Source: Atribacteria bacterium SCGC AAA255-G05 (lineage in GTDB: Bacteria > Atribacterota > Phoenicimicrobiia > Phoenicimicrobiales > Phoenicimicrobiaceae). Taken from it: a stretch of DNA of 15,397 bases. The DNA lies in the NCBI GenBank assembly GCA_000405605.1, contig ASPA01000011.1, positions 16,462 through 31,858 of the forward strand, written 5' to 3'. The notes under the pieces were generated by a model that was not told where the DNA came from, searched no databases, and was given only the letters and a program-made list of their open reading frames with translations. This document shows positions 1-6,334 of the stretch, piece by piece. The stretch's first letter is position 1. Each line of letters starts with the position of its first letter. Position numbers and translations under genes: made by a program.

Positions 1-2
1 AA

Positions 3-509
3 ATTGCCTCAAGACTTGGGGTAGACCCCCAAACGGCAGCCAAGTATTATCTCATGGATGAGAGAGAATTTAGGGTGTATCAGCAAAAGCAGATGTTTCG
101 GGATAAGGTCTTGCAAGAGCATGAGAAAGATATCCTGCAGGTGTATGAAAAGAATGAATTTAAAAAGCTGAATATGTCTGCGGTGTATGATTACCTGGAA
201 GAGAGATACGGTAGTCTCCCGGGGAATGAACAGACTCTGCGTAACTACATTCATTATCTCATCCGGGCCGATAAGCTTAAGTTAAATGAATCCATCAGGA
301 TCTATAGCAAGGTTCCGGAATTGCCCTTCGGGAAACAGATGCAGCTTGATTTTGGCCAGTACCGCTTACCAGGTGGCCTTAAGCTTTTCATCTTCGCTGC
401 CCTGCTTTCGGCCAGCCGCTACCGCTACATCACTTTCCAGGACCATCCCTTTAATACCAACGAGGTGATTAAAATTATTGATAAATCCTTTTTGGTATTT
501 GTTGTTTGA
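3..509 (+). pseudogene. istA: Truncated IS21-family transposase (IstA) fragment
   Basis: This is part of the DNA-binding and early catalytic region of an IS21-type transposase. The frame is open from the window edge, and its first residues (IASRLGVDPQTAAKYY) form a typical helix-turn-helix. An in-frame ATG lies at 54 but is internal to the domain. The segment QMQLDFGQYRL around 340-370 matches the start of the IstA DDE core, where the first Asp follows an M-Q-x-D pattern. Similarity continues to HPFNTNEV (about 447-470), after which the frame runs into unrelated AT-rich DNA and stops at 507-509. The rest of the catalytic core and the partner istB are absent. Base composition supports a foreign origin: 35 of 60 bases are G or C in 361-420, against 15 of 60 in 481-540. 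The fragment cannot encode a working transposase. The break lies inside istA, not at an IS end, so it reflects a deletion, recombination or an assembly join. Confidence 0.85.
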
Positions 510-1976
510 GTCTTTAATCGCAATTTTTTGACCAAAAAATTGGTTTACTCCTTGAATATTGAAAAATTCAATACCCAGATTTTCAGGTTTATTCCCAGTA
601 TAACGCTCAAATATTTCTGGGAAAATGGTTTCTTCTGTTTTACCTTCCACAAACACCATAACTCTTGTCTGATAATCTAGTTTAAAGTCATTTGAAAGAT
701 AAAACAATCGCTTGTAGCGATTATGGTAGCAATTCTTTTCATTATCGGAATATCTTTTGTTTCTATTGGCTCTTAAGAACTCTGCGTATTGATTCATTTT
801 CTCGGTATCGAATTGCAAAATGTCATCAGTATCAATATTTGACATCTCATCAATATCTAAAATTTCTTTTTGGAGATGTTCTTCTATTATTCTTTTTAGC
901 ATTACCGCCCACTGAAGATATTCGACCCCAAGCCTTACCCTTTCTTCAAGTTCGTCTTTTTTTCGCCAAGCAATATTTTTCCAAAGTTGAACCCAATCAC
1001 CTCCTTTTATACCTAAAATATTTTGCGCTTTGTCTGATAATATTTTGCACCACCCAGCAACATCTTCGATTTTTATGTCAATTTTATTCAAAACTATTTC
1101 CAGCTTAAAATTGCGTTTTGTCTCGTGCCACCTTTTATCATCACCTGTAATTTGTATTGTTCCTCCGCCTGATTTCGCATAGGGGAAATAAGCGGATTGA
1201 ACTAAAAGCAAAAATTTTAAAAATTTATCAAATTCCTTGTAATCTTCCTTTAATTTTTCTTTTTTCTTTTCCATATCAAAAAATTCTTTAAAGGGCTCTT
1301 TTTTAGCGACCTCTTTTAATCTTTCAACAAAATCATCAATTTTTGCTAAAGAAAAACTCCCGTGTCCCTGTCTATTGTCAATCAAAACAATAGGAGAAGA
1401 CACCTTTATTTCGTCCCCAGCGAGATTTAAGGTAATAGAAAAAGATTTATTGAGTATCTCTAACCAGTAGATTTGAAAACTTGAGTAGAAACTAACAATC
1501 TTTTGTTTATCGTATTCCAGTTGTTTACCTAAGAAATTATTCCAGCTTTGAAAATCTTTTGTCGAAGGATCAAATAAATTGCCATCTTGTACCCAATTTA
1601 AAAGTAAGTTTTTATCATGTTCTGAAAAACCGTATGAAAAATAAAATTTTACCTTATATTGTTCAATCTCCGTTTCGCCTTTTTGTAAGCCATTCTTTGC
1701 CGGTCTCCAATATTCTTTTCCGTCATCTTTTTTGAATTTTATTCTCTCTTCCTCTCCAACGGGCCTTTCAATTCTAACAATCGGGAAAAGAAGTTTTTCC
1801 TTTTCGAAATATTCCAATTCTTTTTTTGAGGTTTGGATACCAAGATTTTTGCAATATTCGATAAACTTATCCGTTGTCATTGGCGAATTCTGCAAGTAAT
1901 TTTCTCCTTCAATAAAATCTTGGAGAAAATCATTCGGTTTTTTCAATTGTTCTAATTTCTGATGTTGTGAATCCAT
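366..1976 (-). CDS. TOPRIM-domain protein of a restriction module, C-terminus lost at IS21 junction
   Basis: The open frame encodes 536 residues. Residues 1-430 belong to no family I can name. They start with a small alpha-helical segment (about 33-70, EYCKNLGIQTS...LEYFEKEKLLFPIVRI) that resembles a winged-helix or HTH fold, then a charged helical middle. At about 438-480 the pattern VMVFVEGKTEETIF followed by IEFFNIQGV fits the first half of an OLD-type TOPRIM domain, with E444 as the expected catalytic Glu. The DxD half is missing. From about residue 500 the frame is antisense istA, so the last 35 or so residues are chimeric. The gene overlaps the Type IIG gene by 47 bases, implying one operon and coupled translation. 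No good ribosome site precedes M1, and M33 is an alternative start. TOPRIM proteins of the OLD/Gabija kind are nucleases in phage defence, so a defence role is likely, but this copy is probably inactive. Confidence 0.75.
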   Translation of the reverse strand: MDSQHQKLEQLKKPNDFLQDFIEGENYLQNSPMTTDKFIEYCKNLGIQTSKKELEYFEKEKLLFPIVRIERPVGEEERIKFKKDDGKEYWRPAKNGLQKGETEIEQYKVKFYFSYGFSEHDKNLLLNWVQDGNLFDPSTKDFQSWNNFLGKQLEYDKQKIVSFYSSFQIYWLEILNKSFSITLNLAGDEIKVSSPIVLIDNRQGHGSFSLAKIDDFVERLKEVAKKEPFKEFFDMEKKKEKLKEDYKEFDKFLKFLLLVQSAYFPYAKSGGGTIQITGDDKRWHETKRNFKLEIVLNKIDIKIEDVAGWCKILSDKAQNILGIKGGDWVQLWKNIAWRKKDELEERVRLGVEYLQWAVMLKRIIEEHLQKEILDIDEMSNIDTDDILQFDTEKMNQYAEFLRANRNKRYSDNEKNCYHNRYKRLFYLSNDFKLDYQTRVMVFVEGKTEETIFPEIFERYTGNKPENLGIEFFNIQGVNQFFGQKIAIKDSNNKYQKGFINNFNHLVGIKGMVLESDVAVAAGRKQGSEDEKLKATW

Positions 1977-4647
1977 ATAGTTTATAAATTACCTCGTCAA
2001 TTTCGCGGTCAAGCTTTTCAATTTCCCGCTTTAATGAGTTATATTTATCGGTATTAACAGAAGTTGCTTGCAATTCTTTGTGAAAATCGAGCATTTGTTG
2101 GGCAAGGTTTTCTAATGAATCGGTTTTTTCAATTATGGGCATTTCTTTCATAAATTGAGTAAAATATCTGATTCCTTTATCTCCTAAGCCTGAAGCAATT
2201 TGTCTATAATACCAATTCATTAATTTCGAATTTAAGATCGCAACCCATGATTTTTTTACATTTCCAACAATCATGTAAATAGTATTGTTAAAATAATAAC
2301 CTTCGTTATCCCAATAAAACCCACCTTTCTCGGAAATATCCGGATAAATTATTTTTGGTTTTTTAAATTCATCATAATAAACACAAGGTCGTAATTCATA
2401 CCATTTAATTTTTCCGGCTTTTGGCTCCCATCTTTGAGATAATGCATATTCGTATTTTTTCAAATGCTCTTCTATTGCAGGGTATTTATTGAGATTTATT
2501 CCGGGTTTTATCTTGATCAAATATTCATTTTTAAATTCTTTTTGATATCTTTTTAAATTTTGTCCCCTTAATAAAGGTTTAATCACCTCTAAAGAATTTG
2601 TATCTTTTTTTGTTAGGTTTTCTTTTGTATTTTGATCAATTATATAGGCGTTATTTAATCCTGTAACAACTCCTCTATAAATATTTACACATTCCCAATC
2701 TTTAATCTTTTTGCCTGCGTTTTCTATTTTTCTTTTTAGTTTTAATTCAGTTTCATCAATAAAAGACCAGCCTTTTTCTGATAAGCTATTTTGAGAAACT
2801 TTAACTTTTTTATTGTAAAGAATTTGATGATTTTTTCTCGGTTTTTCTTTCTGAATAATAATTATGCAAGGATCAACTGTAGCGGCTTCAAAAACTTTAT
2901 CGTTAAATTTATCAATTAAGCTAATAATCTTAAAATTATTTTTGATGTATTTTCTTAGGTTCATTCCATAACCTGACTTGATAAACTTGTTTGAAACAAT
3001 AAATCCAAAGTATCCGCCATCTTTTAAAAGATGCATTGATTTTTCAAAGAAGTAAACAAATAAATCTGCAGTTCCTGCATAAACATTTGGAAACTCTTCT
3101 TCGAAATAAGATTTATATTGTTTAATATTTTCCTGCCTCACATAAGGCGGATTTCCGATAATCACATCAAAACCGCATTGGCTTTGGCTCTCGAAAGCAT
3201 CTTTAAATTCGTTTTCAAAATTGAATGGTTTTTGTTCACGAAAATCAGGACCAAAATATTTTTCCAGTTTTTCAGCGTTCCCAGACACAAGCGAATTACC
3301 AGAACTGATATTGTGCTGAAGTGTAGGTAGTTTGGTTTTTTGCGATAAAACTTTTAGTAAAAGATTAAGCTGGGCAATTTCAACTGCTTGCATGTCCAAA
3401 TCTACACCATAGATATTATCTTTGAGAATATCAAACTTGATAAAAAGCGATGGATTTTTCACGCTTTCCAATATTTTATCGTAAGCAGCAATAAGGAAAG
3501 AGCCGGAGCCACAAGCGAGGTCAAGAACTCTGATTTTAGAAATTTCTTTTGGTTTGGTTTTCTTTAATATCACGCCTAAAGTTTCCTTGACGATAAATTC
3601 AACAATGTATTTCGGCGTATAGTAAATTCCTTGCGATTTGCGCTTTGATTTTGTTTTATCCTCGCCCTTGCGTTCTTGTACAAAACTCAAATACTGCTCA
3701 TAAATTCCGCCTAAGACATCCGCAGAAATGACAGAAAAATCGTAGCGGTAGCCGTCTTTTGTTTCGTATAGATCTTTTATAACTTCGGAAATTATTTTGT
3801 CGCTTGCTTTCCATTCTTCGCAATAATGAGGTGCAAAAAGTTTGGAATTAAAACCGTTATCAAAGTCGCGAAAAACTTTTGCTAATTGCTTGTATAAATT
3901 GGTTTTTCCGCTTCGCAAAATACCAAGTAAAACATTCGGCTCGATTTTTCTGTCTTCAGCAGTACGGATAAAGATAAGACGGTCAAGAATTCTCTGTACT
4001 CCTTCGTCTAATTCTTCATCAGTTAAAGTATTTTGCATCTTGAAATTTTTTGTGAGCGAAACTCGCCAAGACATTAAATCTTCAAAAAGTTTTTCGCCTA
4101 CCTGCTTTCTTTGGGTGAGCTTGCCCCATTTTTCTGCTTCTTTGTCTAAAAGTTTCTGCTCAAAACTTTCTTTGGATAAAAGCCAAAGCTGATCAAATCT
4201 GTTTATAAAATCTTGGCAGCTAATCTCAATAAAAAGATTTTGCAAAATACTTCTTGGCGGAATTTCGGCATTAAATATTTTAATGCTTTCAAAATCGGTT
4301 AGTATCGCCCAAGTAACGCTTTTGTTCCAGCTGTAATTAATTGCCTGCTCCGCCCATTTCCACTCATCCAAATCAACCTTCATCGCTTTAGCTTCCAAAA
4401 ACATTACCGGAATATTATTGAAGCGGAAAGCTAAATCAACCCTACCGCCGGAAACATTTTCCTCGGTGGTTACTTCGTTGTCGATAGTGAGATTTCGCAT
4501 ATCCCAACCCAAAAAACCAAAAAGCGGCTCGATAAATTCATTGCGGGTCTGTGCTTCGTTGTAAGATTTTATCTTGCCTGCTTCTGCCACCCTTTGATAT
4601 TTCTCAACAAGCTTTTGAATTTGTTTTTTTGTTTTCTGTTTGTCCAT
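1930..4647 (-). CDS. Type IIG-like restriction enzyme and adenine methyltransferase (Eco57I-like)
   Basis: This 905-residue protein combines DNA cleavage and N6-adenine methylation. Residues 50-90 carry a PD-(D/E)xK nuclease core, with D71 (GGRVDLAF) and E85-A-K87 (FLEAKAM). A helical linker follows. The gamma-class methyltransferase has motif X-like GIYYTP (340-345), the SAM-binding LDLACGSGSF (375-384), YGVDLD (413-418) and the catalytic NPPY (499-502). From about 640 a target-recognition region begins near IYRGVVTGLNNAYI. This order matches single-chain Type IIG enzymes, in which one polypeptide both cuts and modifies, and no separate hsdS or hsdR gene is visible. All key motifs are intact and there is no internal stop. 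The ATG lies 4 bases after the stop of a decayed XRE regulator. No strong Shine-Dalgarno site is seen, so translation was probably coupled to that reading frame. The 3' end overlaps the TOPRIM gene. Site specificity cannot be read from the sequence. Confidence 0.88.
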   Translation of the reverse strand: MDKQKTKKQIQKLVEKYQRVAEAGKIKSYNEAQTRNEFIEPLFGFLGWDMRNLTIDNEVTTEENVSGGRVDLAFRFNNIPVMFLEAKAMKVDLDEWKWAEQAINYSWNKSVTWAILTDFESIKIFNAEIPPRSILQNLFIEISCQDFINRFDQLWLLSKESFEQKLLDKEAEKWGKLTQRKQVGEKLFEDLMSWRVSLTKNFKMQNTLTDEELDEGVQRILDRLIFIRTAEDRKIEPNVLLGILRSGKTNLYKQLAKVFRDFDNGFNSKLFAPHYCEEWKASDKIISEVIKDLYETKDGYRYDFSVISADVLGGIYEQYLSFVQERKGEDKTKSKRKSQGIYYTPKYIVEFIVKETLGVILKKTKPKEISKIRVLDLACGSGSFLIAAYDKILESVKNPSLFIKFDILKDNIYGVDLDMQAVEIAQLNLLLKVLSQKTKLPTLQHNISSGNSLVSGNAEKLEKYFGPDFREQKPFNFENEFKDAFESQSQCGFDVIIGNPPYVRQENIKQYKSYFEEEFPNVYAGTADLFVYFFEKSMHLLKDGGYFGFIVSNKFIKSGYGMNLRKYIKNNFKIISLIDKFNDKVFEAATVDPCIIIIQKEKPRKNHQILYNKKVKVSQNSLSEKGWSFIDETELKLKRKIENAGKKIKDWECVNIYRGVVTGLNNAYIIDQNTKENLTKKDTNSLEVIKPLLRGQNLKRYQKEFKNEYLIKIKPGINLNKYPAIEEHLKKYEYALSQRWEPKAGKIKWYELRPCVYYDEFKKPKIIYPDISEKGGFYWDNEGYYFNNTIYMIVGNVKKSWVAILNSKLMNWYYRQIASGLGDKGIRYFTQFMKEMPIIEKTDSLENLAQQMLDFHKELQATSVNTDKYNSLKREIEKLDREIDEVIYKLYGFTTSEIRTIEKTE

Positions 4648-4651
4648 AGGA

Positions 4652-4864
4652 TTATTCTAATAAATCATCTAATCCAAGGGTTAGTGCTTTGGCTATTTTA
4701 GCCATTACTAACACGGAAGGATTTTTTATTACTCCCATTTTAATTTTTAGTCAGTATTATGTAGGCAAAATCGACTTTTCTCGTAAATTTATCTTGTGAA
4801 AGTTCAAGTTTTGTACTTAAAGACCTAATCTCTCTTCCAATTTATTGTTTTGATTATTTTCCAT
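4652..4864 (-). pseudogene. XRE-family helix-turn-helix regulator, broken by two compensating frameshifts
   Basis: Joined across two shifts, the minus strand encodes about 70 residues of a Cro/C1-type repressor. It begins with ATG at 4864 (MENNQNNKLEE). It then needs one extra base near 4826-4830 to continue as IRSLSTKLELSQDKFTRKV and DFAYIILTK. Finally it needs one base fewer in an A-run near 4747-4752 to continue as GVIKNPSVLVMAKIAKAL and a DDLLE ending, stopping at 4652-4654. The LSQDKF and NPSVLVMAKIAKAL blocks are the classic HTH_3 recognition and C-terminal helices. The shifts are -1 and +1, so the overall length is a multiple of three. The stop is 4 bases before the Type IIG start, the position of a controller protein in restriction operons. 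It could be real decay or two sequencing errors. The A-run makes error plausible at one site and less so at the other. Confidence 0.72.
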
Positions 4865-4869
4865 AATTT

Positions 4870-4893
4870 GATAACATTATATATAATTCTATC
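4870..4893. promoter_or_regulatory. AT-rich dyad just upstream of the broken regulator (candidate operator)
   Basis: A perfect 12-base palindrome (ATTATATATAAT, 4876-4887) lies within a wider imperfect dyad with GATA and TATC arms. It starts 6 bases upstream of the regulator's ATG. A TATAAT hexamer on the minus strand overlaps it, and another lies about 20 bases further upstream. Controller proteins of restriction systems bind dyads that overlap their own promoters, so the position fits. AT-rich DNA makes such palindromes common by chance. Confidence 0.35.
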
Positions 4894-4973
4894 ATTATTA
4901 TACTAACAAATGTAATGAGAAAAAGCGAAATTTATAATTTAAGAAATAGGGAAAATCCGCTTCTGACCAAGAT

Positions 4974-5010
4974 AAAAAATCCAATTTCGCCTTTAAAATC
5001 ATTTGGCGAC
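4974..5010 (-). terminator. Weak candidate terminator after tRNA-Ser(CGA)
   Basis: Reading the minus strand after the tRNA, TCGCC and GGCGA can pair across a 13-base loop (about 4987-5009), and a run of six T follows a few bases later. The stem is only 5 bp, so the call is tentative. It would separate the tRNA from the restriction module. Confidence 0.3.
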
Positions 5011-5032
5011 CCAACAAACAACATCTATTAAC

Positions 5033-5127
5033 TGGCGGAGAGGGCGGGATTCGAACCCGCGAGACAGGGACTACCTGCCTACTCGATTTCGAGTCGAGCG
5101 CTTTCGGCCGGGCTCAGCCACCTCTCC
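5033..5127 (-). tRNA. tRNA-Ser (anticodon CGA)
   Basis: The minus strand folds as a class II tRNA. The acceptor GGAGAGG pairs with CCTCTCC, and a G discriminator and encoded CCA follow (5033-5035). The D-arm starts TGGCTGAG. The anticodon stem CTCGA/TCGAG carries loop CTCGAAA, giving anticodon CGA for UCG. A long variable arm and a T-arm with GGTTCGAATCC are present. The long variable arm and the anticodon both indicate serine. The restriction module begins on the 3' side of this gene. Confidence 0.96.
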
Positions 5128-5137
5128 TTATTAATTT

Positions 5138-5338
5138 AGTCGTTAGTATATAGTATAGCGTGGAGCGTACAGCGTATAGCGAATAGAAATACAGTAATAA
5201 GTGATTTGTAATGAGTAATAAGATTATATTTCTGAATTTATAAAACAAGTTACTTATTACACAATTTTCTGGTAAACCGGGTAACTGGATAACTGAATTA
5301 ATAGGTCAATTGGCAAATCGGTCAATTGGTCAATCAAA
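5138..5338. repeat. Intergenic composite repeat R1
   Basis: No gene is seen between tRNA-Ser and the end of tadA. The stretch consists of short quasi-periodic phrases: AGCGTGGAGCGTACAGCG (5157-5174), variations on AATAAGTGA/AATGAGTAATAAG (5195-5222), GGTAAACCGGGTAACTGG (5271-5288) and GGTCAATTGGCAAATCGG (5304-5321). The block 5165-5262 aligns to the reverse complement of about 9770-9875 (repeat R3), including the shared ATTTCTGAATTTATAAAA. The repeat reaches the tadA stop codon. Confidence 0.75.
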
Positions 5339-5800
5339 TTAGCGTCTTTCCTGAAAGAATTTTTGTAAAATTAAACTACATTCCTTTTTTAATACTCCAC
5401 TTACTACTTCCATTTGATGATTAAATCTCTTATCTTGTACGATGTTAATGATACTTCCTGCTGCTCCGGCTTTAGGGTCAGGAGTCCCAAATATTAATCT
5501 TTTAATTCTGGCCTGAAGCATGGCATAGGCACACATCGGACAAGGTTCTAAAGTAACATAAAGTTCAATATCCTCCAAATGCCAGCTTCCCAAGTATTTA
5601 GCAGCTTGTTGGATTGCTAATATTTCAGCATGAGCAGTAGGATCCTGTAACTCTTCTTTCTGATTATGAGCCCGGGCGATTATCTTGTTTTGATAAACAA
5701 CTACCGCTCCTATCGGCACTTCCTGACGGGAATAAGCGATTTCTGCTTCTTTCAGGGCTTCTTGCATCAAGCTAATATCTTTATCATTATTTTTTGGCAT
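5339..5800 (-). CDS. tadA: tRNA-specific adenosine deaminase
   Basis: This zinc enzyme converts A34 to inosine in the wobble position of tRNA-Arg(ACG), letting one tRNA read CGU, CGC and CGA. The 153-residue protein has the cytidine/deoxycytidylate deaminase fold. VPIGAVVV (28-35) opens the domain. H57-A-E59 supplies a zinc ligand and the proton-shuttling Glu, and PCPMC (86-90) supplies the other two ligands, C87 and C90. N46 fits the conserved substrate-binding Asn. The length is normal for TadA. The ATG at 5800 lies 34 bases downstream of the CCA end of tRNA-Arg(ACG), its substrate, on the same strand. No other promoter is evident in that gap, so tRNA and enzyme are probably cotranscribed. 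The Shine-Dalgarno is poor: only GGAAAG, about 15 bases upstream. Confidence 0.95.
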   Translation of the reverse strand: MPKNNDKDISLMQEALKEAEIAYSRQEVPIGAVVVYQNKIIARAHNQKEELQDPTAHAEILAIQQAAKYLGSWHLEDIELYVTLEPCPMCAYAMLQARIKRLIFGTPDPKAGAAGSIINIVQDKRFNHQMEVVSGVLKKECSLILQKFFQERR

Positions 5801-5834
5801 ATTTTATATGAAGACTTTCCGGAAGTATTACTAC

Positions 5835-5911
5835 TGGTGCGCCCGGAGGGACTCGAACCCCCAGTCTACTGATCCGTAGTCAGTTGCTTTATCCAATTGA
5901 GCCACGGGCGC
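5835..5911 (-). tRNA. tRNA-Arg (anticodon ACG)
   Basis: The minus strand gives a 77-base tRNA. The acceptor GCGCCCG pairs with CGGGCGC, followed by discriminator A and encoded CCA (5835-5837). The D-arm begins GGCTCAATTGG. The anticodon stem ACTGA/TCAGT has loop CTACGGA with anticodon ACG, and the T-arm contains GGTTCGAGTCC. A34 is the position deaminated by TadA, which is encoded directly downstream. Confidence 0.97.
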
Positions 5912-5937
5912 ACTATTAAAACAAAAGTTCCCTATTG

Positions 5938-5966
5938 ATTTTATTATAATTTAAACCCTTAGTCAA
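5938..5966 (-). promoter_or_regulatory. Sigma-70-type promoter for tRNA-Arg(ACG) and tadA
   Basis: On the minus strand, -35 TTGACT (5961-5966) and -10 TAAAAT (5938-5943) are separated by exactly 17 bases. Transcription would start near 5930, about 20 bases before the mature tRNA. An alternative TATAAT overlaps the spacer but is only 12 bases from the -35. Confidence 0.65.
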
Positions 5967-5977
5967 ATTTATTAAAA

Positions 5978-6240
5978 GAAAGTATCAAGTATATAGTATA
6001 TCGTATCGAGTTAAGAAAGAGAGAGAAAAGGTATAAAGATTATTCATATGTATTCTTTTATTTTTTGTAGGGGGCGGATTTATCCGCCCCGGAACGGGTT
6101 TGATGAATCAAACCCCTACATTTACATTCACAGGCGAGACGCCTGTCCTACGATTAGTAGACTAACTAGCTAACAAATCTTCTGTTTTCTTTCTTTTCTT
6201 CACTATATACTATATACTCGATACTCGATACTATATTTTA
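5978..6240. repeat. Intergenic composite repeat R2 with hairpin cluster
   Basis: The gap between tRNA-Arg and murD has no gene. It begins and ends with TATAGTATAT/CGATACTCGATACT-type phrases (5986-6010 and 6203-6235) in opposite orientations. Between them, TGTAGGGG (6065-6072) and CCCCTACA (6113-6120) bracket two perfect hairpins: GGGGCGGAT/ATCCGCCCC (6071-6090) and GGGTTTGA/TCAAACCC (6096-6115). A third, ACAGGCG/CGCCTGT with loop AGA (6130-6146), follows. The same kinds of units recur in R3, R4 and R5. Confidence 0.75.
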
Positions 6241-6244
6241 TTAA

Positions 6245-6273
6245 TTGAAATATTCGTTTAATTTTGTTATATT
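6245..6273 (+). promoter_or_regulatory. Sigma-70-type promoter for murD
   Basis: TTGAAA (6245-6250) and TATATT (6268-6273) are 17 bases apart, about 60 bases upstream of the murD start. Both hexamers differ from consensus at one or two positions. Confidence 0.6.
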
Positions 6274-6334
6274 TAGTAAGCAAGTTTTTTAATTTTATTA
6301 AAGAAAGATAAATTAAAAAGGAATTGTATTTTGA

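Noticed and set aside
692..1108. Plus-strand open frame of 138 codons opposite the TOPRIM gene
   Set aside because: It is antisense to a better-supported gene, its translation is biased in Cys, Phe and Leu, and it has no ribosome site or known motif.
3842..4192. Plus-strand open frame opposite the Type IIG gene
   Set aside because: It is Ser/Lys/Phe-biased mirror sequence of a gene with intact catalytic motifs.
1930..4647. Type I restriction (hsdR/hsdM/hsdS) or BREX PglX
   Set aside because: Nuclease, methyltransferase and recognition regions are on one chain of 905 residues. There is no helicase, S subunit or BREX partner in the window.
4925..4990. 8-base inverted repeat GCGAAATT/AATTTCGC
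   Set aside because: The arms are short, 50 bases apart and have no link to a promoter or gene end. Chance is sufficient.
5138..5338. CRISPR-like array in the periodic spacer
   Set aside because: The units are short, degenerate and adjacent, with no constant repeat and unique spacers, and no cas genes are present.
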